45,435 nt of DNA from Syntrophomonadaceae bacterium (lineage in GTDB: Bacteria; Bacillota; Dethiobacteria; DTU022), in NCBI GenBank assembly GCA_007119965.1, contig SKOR01000021.1:1-45435 (forward strand), in the 5' to 3' direction. Of the stretch, positions 9,145 through 16,267 are shown piece after piece. Made by a program: the position numbers and the translations under genes. The notes beneath the pieces are model-generated. The model was not told where the DNA came from and searched no databases. It worked only from the letters and a program-made list of their open reading frames with translations. Numbering within the stretch: the stretch's first letter is position 1; every line of letters starts with the position of its first letter.

Positions 9145-9959
9145 CATATAAGGGGCGCCTGCCGTTGTTGCTATCAGTTCCGCACGGCGGGCTCGAAATT
9201 CCGCCGGAAGTGCGCAGCGGCTGCCGCCTCGGGCTGCCTGCCCTGTTAAGAGACGGCGATACATGGTCAGGACATCTGTACAGTCTTGAAGAACGAGTTT
9301 CTGCCTTTTTCCGGTTCCCTGTGGCCAGGGCTGTTCTGGATCTTAACCGGGCAGCTGAAGACCGCCCCCCGGAGAACCCGGACGGGGTGGTGAAAACAGT
9401 AACCGTATGCAACGAACAGGTCTGGGAAAACCCCGAAGGGTTGAGCGATGATCAAATCACGTTGCTTCTTGATCGTTATTATCACCCTTATCACCGGGGC
9501 CTTTTAGCTGCCTCAAAGAACGGTAACATCAAGCTGGGCCTTGACTGCCATACAATGCTGGCCCGGGCACCGCAATCTTCTGATCACCCGGGGGAAACCC
9601 GCCCACTGGTATGTCTCAGCAATCGGGGCGATCAAAACGGGGAGGCCCTTGACGAACCCCTTACCGCCCCGCCGGGCATGATCCGGGCGCTGGGCAGGTT
9701 CCTGGAACAGCAATTGACGCGCCTGGACCGTAATCGGGCGGTACCCGTTGTCCGGTTGAACCGGCCCTTCAACGGCGGGTATATTACAACAAAACACGGC
9801 CGGGCCGGGCATATTCCCTGGATCCAGGTGGAACTTAATCGTTCGCTGTATCTTTCTTCCGAACCTCTGGCTGCAGTCCCTGATCAAGCGGCCAATGCAC
9901 GTATAAAATCCCTTCAGCGCTGTTTATTTGAAGCGTTTAAAATGATATCATTATATTAA
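9141..9959 (+). CDS. N-formylglutamate amidohydrolase family protein
   Basis: A 272-residue hydrolase of the FGase family. The N-terminus LLLSVPHGGLEIPPEV carries the conserved SxPHGG metal-binding segment. DGDTWSGHLY, ARAVLDLNRA and GLDCHTM supply further conserved Asp and His residues. The start is ATG 9141, which overlaps the ligase stop as ATGA; the reading frame is open further upstream but the coupled ATG fits the family N-terminus. Tight coupling to an ATP-grasp ligase suggests it hydrolyses or trims an amide related to the ligase product rather than acting in histidine breakdown. No hut genes are nearby. Confidence 0.82.
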   Translation: MTYKGRLPLLLSVPHGGLEIPPEVRSGCRLGLPALLRDGDTWSGHLYSLEERVSAFFRFPVARAVLDLNRAAEDRPPENPDGVVKTVTVCNEQVWENPEGLSDDQITLLLDRYYHPYHRGLLAASKNGNIKLGLDCHTMLARAPQSSDHPGETRPLVCLSNRGDQNGEALDEPLTAPPGMIRALGRFLEQQLTRLDRNRAVPVVRLNRPFNGGYITTKHGRAGHIPWIQVELNRSLYLSSEPLAAVPDQAANARIKSLQRCLFEAFKMISLY

Positions 9960-9977
9960 AGGAGGTGAACAAAACTA

Positions 9978-10253
9978 ATGGATAAAAAAGCATACCGCGA
10001 TAAACAGGAAGCACAGCTCAAAGAGTGGCAGGCAGAAATCGACAAAAAGAAAGCCCAGGCCGATAAGAAAAGCGCCGAAGCAAAAATAGCATATCAGAAG
10101 CAAATTGAACAGCTGGAGAAAAAAAAGCAGGAAGCAAGCGATAATTTAAAAAGCCTGCAGGAAGTCAGTGAAGAGAAGTGGGAAGAAGCCAGGAGAGAGT
10201 ATGAGAAAAGAGCAGATGAGTTTATGGATAAGCTTAAGAACATGAAGCCGTAA
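9978..10253 (+). CDS. Small charged coiled-coil protein
   Basis: A 91-residue protein made almost entirely of Lys, Glu, Gln and Ala in heptad-like spacing, predicted to be one long helical coiled coil without membrane segments. A near-perfect AAAGGAGGTGA (9958-9968) overlaps the previous stop, so the mRNA is probably shared with the ligase and amidohydrolase genes. It resembles the small helical proteins annotated as stress-response or apolipoprotein-like, but I cannot assign a function. Confidence 0.65.
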   Translation: MDKKAYRDKQEAQLKEWQAEIDKKKAQADKKSAEAKIAYQKQIEQLEKKKQEASDNLKSLQEVSEEKWEEARREYEKRADEFMDKLKNMKP

Positions 10254-10374
10254 AAAGGTCTGCCGGGCTGCTGATCGAGATGGATGATAAGCGTGCTTAC
10301 GATTATGTCGGTACCGCCGACCAGCCTTACATGTTGTTAAGAACGCAAAAATCAAAGGAAAGGGATGTAAGCTT

Positions 10375-10656
10375 ATGTCCATGGTACCAAGAACCAGGGA
10401 AAACCTGATCAAGTGTAGGTGCAAAAGCTGCCCGAGTTATACTTTTACCTGTAAAATGATGGCTATGCCCGGCAACATGATTCTTCTGATTGACCCAATG
10501 GATAATGACAAGCTTCATGCTGAAACGATGTTTTGCGCGTACGATAAAAGCCAGTGCATCAATGAAGAAAAAGGTTGCGAGTGCGGAAACTGTGAAGTGT
10601 TCAAAAAGTATGAACTTGGGAAGACTTACTTTTGCACCGTGACCGGTGGCAAATAA
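10375..10656 (+). CDS. Cysteine-rich DUF2769-like protein
   Basis: A 93-residue soluble protein with eight or more cysteines: CRCKSCPSY and TCKMM in the N-terminal third, CAYDKSQC in the middle, and GCECGNCEVF near residue 70, followed by a last Cys in YFCTVTGG. This spacing and the closing CxCGNCxVxxKYxL pattern match DUF2769, a family common in anaerobes and methanogens. The cysteines probably bind zinc or an iron-sulfur centre; that is inference. The ATG follows AAAGGAAAGGG at 10357-10367. Confidence 0.7.
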   Translation: MSMVPRTRENLIKCRCKSCPSYTFTCKMMAMPGNMILLIDPMDNDKLHAETMFCAYDKSQCINEEKGCECGNCEVFKKYELGKTYFCTVTGGK

Positions 10657-10698
10657 ATAAAGTGAAAGTTAGTATTTGCTTGAACGAAACAAATAATC

Positions 10699-10727
10699 TT
10701 TACACAATGCTAAATGTCCTATAAAAT
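10699..10727 (+). promoter_or_regulatory. SigA-type promoter for the YtxH-like gene
   Basis: TTTACA (10699-10704) and TAAAAT (10722-10727) are separated by 17 bases, close to the vegetative consensus. It lies 22 bases before ATG 10749 in an AT-rich stretch. Confidence 0.65.
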
Positions 10728-10748
10728 TATATGTAGAAAGGAGTGAAG

Positions 10749-11042
10749 ATGCAAATGGATAGCAAAGGTGATTTGTTGGCAGGTGTGATAATCGGCACCG
10801 TAATCGGTGTGTTGGGGGGAGTGCTTTTTGCCCCGGCATCTGGTAAGGAGACAAGGGAAAAAGTCGCAGAAAAAGGTTTGGAAGTTAAGGACAAAGCGCT
10901 GAGCTCAGCAAAAGAACATAAAGATGCGGTAACCGAATCATCCAAAGAACTGATTGAGGACCTGAGGAAAAAACTTCCCAAGACCAGGGATGTTCAAGAT
11001 GCTCTTGACGCTGCCAAACAAGAGCTCAGCAAGGAAAGCTAA
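10749..11042 (+). CDS. YtxH-like small membrane-anchored protein
   Basis: About 97 residues. A glycine-rich hydrophobic segment (LLAGVIIGTVIGVLGGVLFAP) is followed by SGKETREKVAEK and a long amphipathic, charged helix. This is the YtxH/gas-vesicle-like layout found in Firmicutes general stress proteins. ATG 10749 lies five bases behind AAAGGAG (10737-10743), making it a better start than GTG 10743, which sits in the Shine-Dalgarno. The following small membrane protein is four bases downstream, echoing the B. subtilis ytxG-ytxH pairing. Confidence 0.72.
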   Translation: MQMDSKGDLLAGVIIGTVIGVLGGVLFAPASGKETREKVAEKGLEVKDKALSSAKEHKDAVTESSKELIEDLRKKLPKTRDVQDALDAAKQELSKES

Positions 11043-11045
11043 AAC

Positions 11046-11420
11046 ATGGATGAGAGTACACTTTTATATGGTTTACTGATAGCTACCACCATAAATACCA
11101 TCCTTCTGCTTTTCCTGGTAGCAGTGCTGATCAGGCTTTCGCTCACTTTAAACAGCCTGATGCAGCGCGTGGAAGGCTTTATTGAACTGGGGCAGAGGGA
11201 AATCATTAATACTATGGCGGTAGCCCGCGGGGCCCTCAGACAGGGTGGAGAATTTATGGGGAAAGCAGCTCTGCTGGTCGAAAGGTACGTGGTGCTTTCC
11301 AGCATGAAAAGGTTGTCTTCAACTTCACCCCGTTTGGCTAACATTATTAGCGGTGTAAGTTTGGGTTACGGTGTAGCGCAGCCGCTAATGAAAGCCTGGC
11401 AAAAAAACAGTAAACAATGA
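11046..11420 (+). CDS. Small membrane protein, YtxG/DUF948-like partner
   Basis: A 124-residue protein with one strong N-terminal membrane helix (residues 8-30, YGLLIATTINTILLLFLVAV) and an amphipathic tail. A second weakly hydrophobic stretch lies near residues 98-110. The position straight after the YtxH-like gene suggests a DUF948 (YtxG)-type partner, but the sequence match is loose. The operon ends at the hairpin 11429-11472. Confidence 0.55.
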   Translation: MDESTLLYGLLIATTINTILLLFLVAVLIRLSLTLNSLMQRVEGFIELGQREIINTMAVARGALRQGGEFMGKAALLVERYVVLSSMKRLSSTSPRLANIISGVSLGYGVAQPLMKAWQKNSKQ

Positions 11421-11428
11421 TAGAAGAT

Positions 11429-11472
11429 AAAAAACTCCTTTATCCGCTTAAAGCGGGTGAAGGAGTTTTTTG
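11429..11472 (+). terminator. Rho-independent terminator of the YtxH-like operon
   Basis: AAAAACTCCTT pairs with AAGGAGTTTTT around an inner CCGC/GCGG stem, ending in a run of Ts. The A-rich 5' arm makes it potentially bidirectional. Confidence 0.85.
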
Positions 11473-11543
11473 TCTGGTTTGAGGCATAAGGCCGGGCCGA
11501 TCAATATAGCCCGGCATACAGGTGTGCGACAAAAGGAGGAGCC

Positions 11544-12032
11544 ATGGAAGGGAAAGCAGTAAGCGAAAGCAAAATAATGATTGTTCAGCAGATGGTCCAG
11601 GCTGATGCCAACCTGGTAGGCAACGTGCACGGCGGAACTATCATGAAGCTAATCGACAGCACAGCAGGGCTTGTCGCATCGAGGCATGCTTCAGGCAACG
11701 TGGTTACCGCTTCTATAGACAGGCTGGACTTTCACCACCCCGTATTCGTAGCAGAGCTTCTCATTATCCACGCTTCCGTTAATTACACGGGCAATACTTC
11801 TATGGAGGTCGGAGCCCGCGTGGAAGCAGAAAACGTGCTAACCGGTGAACGCCGTCATACTGCTTCAGCTTATCTTACTTTTGTTGCCCTTGATAAAAAT
11901 GGGAAGCCCAGCCAAATACCACCCCTGGTGCTTGAAAACGAGGAAGATAAAAGGCGCTGCCGGCAAGCCACCCAAAGGCGTAAAATCAGGTTGGACGAAC
12001 GTTCAACTGAAAATGAGACCCGAAGCAGCTGA
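11544..12032 (+). CDS. Hotdog-fold acyl-CoA thioesterase
   Basis: A 162-residue member of the YciA/BFIT acyl-CoA hydrolase family. The N-terminal block MVQADANLVGNVHGGTIMKLID matches the conserved NxxGxxxGGxxMxxxD active-site region. The GNTSMEVGARVEAE and TASAYLTFVALD strands follow. The charged C-terminal tail from about residue 135 is extra. AAAGGAGGAG at 11531-11540 precedes ATG 11544. It probably cleaves medium or long acyl-CoA; the exact substrate is not readable. It stands alone between two terminators. Confidence 0.88.
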   Translation: MEGKAVSESKIMIVQQMVQADANLVGNVHGGTIMKLIDSTAGLVASRHASGNVVTASIDRLDFHHPVFVAELLIIHASVNYTGNTSMEVGARVEAENVLTGERRHTASAYLTFVALDKNGKPSQIPPLVLENEEDKRRCRQATQRRKIRLDERSTENETRSS

Positions 12033-12079
12033 TCAGGGAGTGGTTAAAAGGGTTTTGAGACAGGTCAGGGCGGATAAAA

Positions 12080-12110
12080 AAGCTCCGGAGGAATGTCACC
12101 CCCGGAGCTT
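12080..12110. terminator. Bidirectional terminator between convergent genes
   Basis: AAGCTCCGG (12080-12088) pairs perfectly with CCGGAGCTT (12102-12110). On the minus strand the stem is followed by a T run (AAAAAA at 12076-12081 read in reverse). On the plus strand it is followed by a weaker CACAATTTTAATT. It therefore mainly serves the minus-strand secreted protein gene and may also stop the thioesterase mRNA. Confidence 0.7.
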
Positions 12111-12169
12111 CACAATTTTAATTGCGCTTTTATGCTATAAACGCTGCTGCTCCTAAAACTGGGCAGCTA

Positions 12170-12691
12170 TTAGAATAGTTCGAACCAGGCGGAAGCGGCT
12201 TTTATTCCGGGGCCCAGGTTGTCCATCCTGAAGGATTCTTGAATATCTGCGCTGCCTTCAACCGTCATATCTTCATAAAGGTAAGCGCCGGTCCATGGGC
12301 TGCTGACATCGATATAACGTTTTGTCGTGCCCCCTGTGTTGCTAACTTCCTGGTCGATGTGAAAGTAATTACCCACATATTCCTCGCCTTTTACAACATT
12401 AAGCCTGCCTCCGTCGTCTTTGGCAAATCCAAAGGAATCTTTTTTAACCTGATCAGATGAGCCATCGATTACATCGCCATCATAAGGCCCGTAAGCCGCC
12501 GTAGCGCTCTGGTTCAGACTGCCTGACTCGCCGGGCTCAACTTCAACCTGGACTGCCCATACCTGGCTGGTCAAAGCTTCAGCGTGCTCGCTGTTCTGTG
12601 CAGCATATGAACTGAATGTAAACCCGGTAGTAAAGACAGTCGCAAGCAGAAATGCGAACAATACGGGAACAGCTTTATTATATATTTTCAT
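12170..12691 (-). CDS. Secreted protein of unknown function
   Basis: 173 residues with a clear signal peptide: positively charged MKIYNK, a hydrophobic core to about residue 24, and a likely cleavage after SYAA near residue 31. The mature part is acidic, Gly/Ser/Thr-rich, without cysteines, and looks beta-rich (GNYFHIDQEVSNTGGTTKRYIDVSSPW). I recognise no family. AAAGGAG lies just upstream of ATG. A near-consensus promoter and a strong terminator suggest a monocistronic, well-expressed exported product. Confidence 0.75.
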   Translation of the reverse strand: MKIYNKAVPVLFAFLLATVFTTGFTFSSYAAQNSEHAEALTSQVWAVQVEVEPGESGSLNQSATAAYGPYDGDVIDGSSDQVKKDSFGFAKDDGGRLNVVKGEEYVGNYFHIDQEVSNTGGTTKRYIDVSSPWTGAYLYEDMTVEGSADIQESFRMDNLGPGIKAASAWFELF

Positions 12692-12748
12692 GATTTTCAG
12701 GCTCCTTTTAGTATAACATGCTCGTGATGTTTATTCCTTCACCTCGTT

Positions 12749-12777
12749 ATCATAACATGTCGCTAACATTATGTCAA
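12749..12777 (-). promoter_or_regulatory. Near-consensus SigA promoter for the secreted protein gene
   Basis: On the minus strand, TTGACA (12777-12772) and TATGAT (12754-12749) are separated by exactly 17 bases. The ATG is at 12691, giving a leader of about 50 bases. The -35 box overlaps the stop codon of the decayed oxidoreductase frame. Confidence 0.8.
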
Positions 12778-13130
12778 CTTCCTGAAGCTTCTATTGATGG
12801 ATCAAGCTCTTTCAAGCCGGTATACTCCGGATCGAGAACGGTTGTTACCCCACGCCCGTAAGCTCCTATCGCTTCACCGATTCCTCCGGAAAAAGTGGGG
12901 AAGGCGTAGATCATGGAACGCATGTTTTTTAACGGTATTCGGGCATGCACAGCCAGGGTGAGCATGCTGAGCATTTCCCCGCCCGGCGGCCCAACTACCG
13001 ATGCCCCAACCAGAACACCGGCCCTGCAATCAGCTATCAACTTGATAATAGCGCCTTTGCGGGATTCAACCTTCCTTGATTTCGCTCCTTTATGCGCCCT
13101 AATGCCGTCGCCGGCAAAGGCATCTGCCGC
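12774..13130 (-). pseudogene. Remnant of a pyridine-nucleotide disulfide oxidoreductase (C-terminal domain)
   Basis: The minus-strand frame encodes the dimerisation domain of a mercuric-reductase/lipoamide-dehydrogenase-type flavoprotein: LIADCRAGVLVGASVVGP, GGEMLSMLTLAVHARIPL and AFPTFSGGIGEAIGAYGRG match the conserved LxGxxxxGxxAxExI and HAHPTxSE-like segments. The frame can be read upstream to about 13130 but then shows no recognisable FAD or NAD domain and no start or ribosome binding site. The redox-active CxxxxC and FAD motifs are absent. I read it as a 3' fragment of a decayed gene. Confidence 0.65.
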
Positions 13131-13434
13131 TGGCTGCGGCGGTGAAGTCAGGAACTGTTCCGCTTACAGCTGTCAGAGACCTGCAGGTTAGCCGGGCAGG
13201 TAGAAAAACTTATTATAGTGCCTCCAACCTGCCCGCCTGAAAACATAGCAGGATAGTTGTCAGGCTATCTTGAACTTATTGTGTGGTTTAATAATTTAGA
13301 CAAAAACGGCCGGGGCTAATATGGCTGTACAGGAAACAGGGGCTTATTTTCCCCCGGGAGCAGGGTTCCGGGAGCAGCCTGATCGTCTGCCAGGCAGACC
13401 CGGTATTTTACCTGAACAGGGAGGAAATTGATCC
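13131..13434. other. Non-coding stretch upstream of the DUF815 gene
   Basis: I see no supported gene here. The left part probably contains further decayed oxidoreductase sequence. A weak promoter-like pair, TTGAAC (13270-13275) and TAATTT (13292-13297, 16-base spacer), could serve the ATPase gene; GGAGG at 13420-13424 is its ribosome binding site. Confidence 0.4.
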
Positions 13435-14844
13435 ATGAGCATACAAAAAGATGAAATCAGGAAGACACTAACAGCAATTGACTGCCTGACAGTTTACCGG
13501 GGTGTTTTTGATGATCGGATCTTAAGCAGCTTCAGGGATGCTCTTGAACTGGTGCTCGCCGAAGATCCGGCTGCGGTACGCAGCACTTTCAGCCTCTTCG
13601 GCAGCCTGCTCGAGCTTGACAGGAAGAGTAGCCTGCCCGGAATTAATATCTTTAAAAACCACCTTTTAGATACCCTGCTCTGCGACGAAAACGCTTTCAG
13701 CCTCTTCTCTGAACGAAAAGAGGCGGAAGAGGCAGGTAGCGGTGAACCTTTGCCCGGGGCTGTCAAACATGATTTGGCCCTCTTGAAAGTGATCTATGAT
13801 TTCGAGCCGGCCCGGTTGGCCAGGCACCTTGAGGAAAAGTTTACCCTGGGTGGGCTTGCACCCGACCCGGGCAGCCTGGAAAGCCCGGCCGCTCCTGATG
13901 CAAAGGACGTTTCAGCCGGCTCAGGCAGCAGCCAGGCTCCCCGGAAAGGCGCCTGCCGCCCTTATCCGCAGCACTATTTTACCTGGCGGGATCAAATAAA
14001 AGAAACCCTGGCCGATTCGGCAGACTGGAGCAGCAGCATCGGCGCGCTGCAGGAGTTTTACAGGCAAACGGGCAGCGGCTCTTTCGGTCGCTACTGGGCT
14101 TTCCGGTGGAACGGCAGGGGCCCGGGTTCCGGGCTGGACGGCGTCGCCGAACCAGATCGGATCCGAATGGAAGACCTGGTTGGTTATGATGACCAAAAGC
14201 AGCAGATCCTGCTCAACACGGAGCAGTTCATCAGGGGTTTTCCCGCCAATAACATGCTTCTCTACGGTGATCGGGGTACAGGCAAATCGTCAACAATCAA
14301 AAGCCTGATTCACCGTTTCGGCCGGCAGGGACTGAGAATCATAGAGATAACCAAGCACGATCTGCACTGCCTGCACCTGGTTGCCGAAATAGTTGCCAAT
14401 CGGGCCCAGAAGTTTATCATCTTCATTGATGACCTCTCCTTTGAAGAAGATGAAACCGAGTACAAAGAGCTGAAAGCGCTGTTGGAAGGCAGTATTGAGA
14501 AGCCCCCGGCCAATGTGCTTGTTTACGCTACATCGAACCGCAGAAACCTGGTCCGGGAATACTTCAGCGATCGTGACCCCGACGAAGTCGGTAAGCAGGA
14601 CACATACCAGGAGAAACTGTCGCTGGCTGACCGCTTCGGCATTAAGCTGGTTTACTCCGCCCCCGACAAGGGCGAGTACCTGAAAACCGTTGAAGAAATA
14701 GCCGAAAAAAACGGTATTAACATGGATCGCGCAGAACTGCAGGAGCTGGCCCTGCGCTGGGCCCTGTGGCATAACGCCCGTTCCGGGAGAACAGCCCGGC
14801 AGTTTATCGATGACCTTAAAGGCAGGCTCAGCCTGGACAGCTGA
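13435..14844 (+). CDS. DUF815-family AAA+ ATPase
   Basis: 469 residues. The C-terminal half is an AAA+ module of the DUF815 type. It starts at DLVGYDDQKQQILLNTEQFI near residue 245, with Walker A GDRGTGKSS, Walker B FIIFIDDLSFEEDE, the ALLEGSIEKPPANVLVYATSNRR sensor region and the SLADRFGIKL block. The N-terminal 240 residues are helical and poorly conserved. The family's role is unclear; such single-domain ATPases may act as remodelling factors. ATG 13435 follows GGGAGGAAATTGATCC. The cupin gene lies 40 bases downstream and may share the mRNA. Confidence 0.88.
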   Translation: MSIQKDEIRKTLTAIDCLTVYRGVFDDRILSSFRDALELVLAEDPAAVRSTFSLFGSLLELDRKSSLPGINIFKNHLLDTLLCDENAFSLFSERKEAEEAGSGEPLPGAVKHDLALLKVIYDFEPARLARHLEEKFTLGGLAPDPGSLESPAAPDAKDVSAGSGSSQAPRKGACRPYPQHYFTWRDQIKETLADSADWSSSIGALQEFYRQTGSGSFGRYWAFRWNGRGPGSGLDGVAEPDRIRMEDLVGYDDQKQQILLNTEQFIRGFPANNMLLYGDRGTGKSSTIKSLIHRFGRQGLRIIEITKHDLHCLHLVAEIVANRAQKFIIFIDDLSFEEDETEYKELKALLEGSIEKPPANVLVYATSNRRNLVREYFSDRDPDEVGKQDTYQEKLSLADRFGIKLVYSAPDKGEYLKTVEEIAEKNGINMDRAELQELALRWALWHNARSGRTARQFIDDLKGRLSLDS

Positions 14845-14884
14845 TATCGGGGGAATTCTTATAAGAGTGAAGGAGGTTTACGTT

Positions 14885-15217
14885 GTGGAAAAGTACAAAA
14901 TTATGAGCCAATCAGAAGGTAACTTTGTGCCCATGCTTGAAGGAGTGCGGCGCAAGAATCTTGTGTACGGAGATAAAACCCTGCTGTGCAAATTTGAATT
15001 GGACTGCGGGGCCGATCTGCCCTTACACAGCCACCCGTATGAACAAACCGGCTACCTGTTAGCGGGTAAAATGGTCTTCTCGATTGACGGGAACGAACAT
15101 AAGATGGAAGCCGGGGACAGCTGGTGCATTAAGGCCGATGTAGAGCATGGTGTGAAAGTTATAGAAGACGTCACCCTGGTAGAGCTCTTTTCCCCGGTGC
15201 GCGAAGATTTTTTATAA
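14885..15217 (+). CDS. Small cupin-domain protein
   Basis: 110 residues forming a single cupin barrel. Cupin motif 1 is visible as LPLHSHPYEQTGYLLAGKMVF (two His, Gln/Glu region and Gly), and motif 2 as AGDSWCIKADVEHGV with the last His. These residues suggest one bound divalent metal. GTG 14885 was chosen because AAGGAGG (14870-14876) lies eight bases ahead; the open frame upstream overlaps the ATPase gene and has no homology. Function beyond metal/small-molecule binding cannot be told. Confidence 0.82.
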   Translation: MEKYKIMSQSEGNFVPMLEGVRRKNLVYGDKTLLCKFELDCGADLPLHSHPYEQTGYLLAGKMVFSIDGNEHKMEAGDSWCIKADVEHGVKVIEDVTLVELFSPVREDFL

Positions 15218-15269
15218 GCAACTCCGCCTTTGCTTTCAGGGGCGATTTACAGGCAGGAAAGGAAGATCA

Positions 15270-15890
15270 ATGAAACTGAACAATCAACCCGCCTCAATAA
15301 TTTATAAGCTGCTGCTTATTACAATCATAACCTACGGGCTTTACCTGTCCTTCTTCAAACCGCTCTCTGTCGAAAATGGCCTCCTGCCGTCCATCGCCTA
15401 TTTCACCATTCAGAGTAATATCCTGGTGGTCCTGGCCCTGGCATTATCCCTCTTTACGAGCCGATATAATCGTGCCGGGGTAATCGCCCGTGGCGGCGCC
15501 ATGATCTGCATCCTGATTACCGGCCTGGTATTTCACCTTATACTGGTACCCAGCCTGCCGGAATATTTTGCTGCCGGGGTCACCTTCAGGCACCACATTA
15601 CTCATACCATTGCCCCGGTCGGTTTTATGCTTGACTGGCTGCTATTTGATCGGAAAGGCCTGATGCGCAGCACTGACCTGAAGTACTGGATCGTTTACCC
15701 GATGTTCTACTGGCTGGGCACGATGATCTACGGCAGCATCAGTGGGCTATACCCCTATTTCTTCATGGATCCCGGCGCGATCGGTTTAGGAGCAGTGCTG
15801 CTCTGGTTCTTCATCCTGTCAGCTGCATTTATTCTTTTCGGCTTACTTATAGTCCGCCTGGACAACCTGCCCCTCTTTAATTCAGGTTGA
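15270..15890 (+). CDS. Pr6Pr-type polytopic membrane protein
   Basis: 206 residues with six hydrophobic segments (about 11-30, 45-62, 74-93, 110-125, 137-155 and 168-195). The pattern YFTIQSNILVVL, then ITGLVFHLILVP, then HHITHTIAPVGFMLDWLLF matches the Pr6Pr family. Biochemical function is unknown. AGGAAAGG at 15255-15262 precedes ATG 15270. It is 52 bases after the cupin gene and the last of this run. Confidence 0.72.
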   Translation: MKLNNQPASIIYKLLLITIITYGLYLSFFKPLSVENGLLPSIAYFTIQSNILVVLALALSLFTSRYNRAGVIARGGAMICILITGLVFHLILVPSLPEYFAAGVTFRHHITHTIAPVGFMLDWLLFDRKGLMRSTDLKYWIVYPMFYWLGTMIYGSISGLYPYFFMDPGAIGLGAVLLWFFILSAAFILFGLLIVRLDNLPLFNSG

Positions 15891-16267
15891 AAAAATGATG
15901 AAAAAGTGCCGGTTTTGGCCGTGAACCCCCTTGCAAGGCTTGCGGAATAAACTGATTATGCCCGATGACCTTGTCATCGGCGGATCGTAGAAGTATAATT
16001 GCAGTATAAGTCAGAATGTTGTGAGTAGTCTTAAGGTCAAGGAGAAACGTTAAGCGCTGCAGCGTTGTCTGCTGCTCAAATCCTGCGTCCCGGTTCAGTC
16101 TAACGCGAACCCGCGGGCGATCAAATGGGTCTTCCGGCAGATGAAAGTGCGGGCCACCCGAATGTAAACCTCTTCGTGACCGTGATCACACCAGAACTGG
16201 CATTGCCGGGTGTGGTTCAGGTTTCCCCGGCACAGTAAAAGTTTTAACTGAAAGGGGAAGTAATGTT
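15891..16267. other. Promoter region and long leader of the cfa gene
   Basis: This 377-base gap has no supported gene. It contains a strong promoter with an overlapping palindrome (next entry), then a leader of about 260 bases with a small palindrome CGCTGCAGCG near 16055 and several GC-rich hairpin-prone stretches, ending in AAAGGGGAAG before ATG 16268. I recognise no riboswitch class or tRNA. Confidence 0.5.
15962..15999 (+). promoter_or_regulatory. Promoter with operator-like palindrome upstream of cfa
   Basis: TTGTCA (15971-15976) and TATAAT (15994-15999) are separated by 17 bases, nearly the SigA consensus. The -35 box sits inside a perfect inverted repeat, CCGATGAC (15962-15969) and GTCATCGG (15973-15980), a likely repressor operator. 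Confidence 0.75.

Noticed and set aside
15891-16267. tRNA gene, including a pyrrolysine tRNA, in the cfa leader
   Set aside because: No cloverleaf with a CTA anticodon or a typical T-loop was found here or in the other gaps examined.
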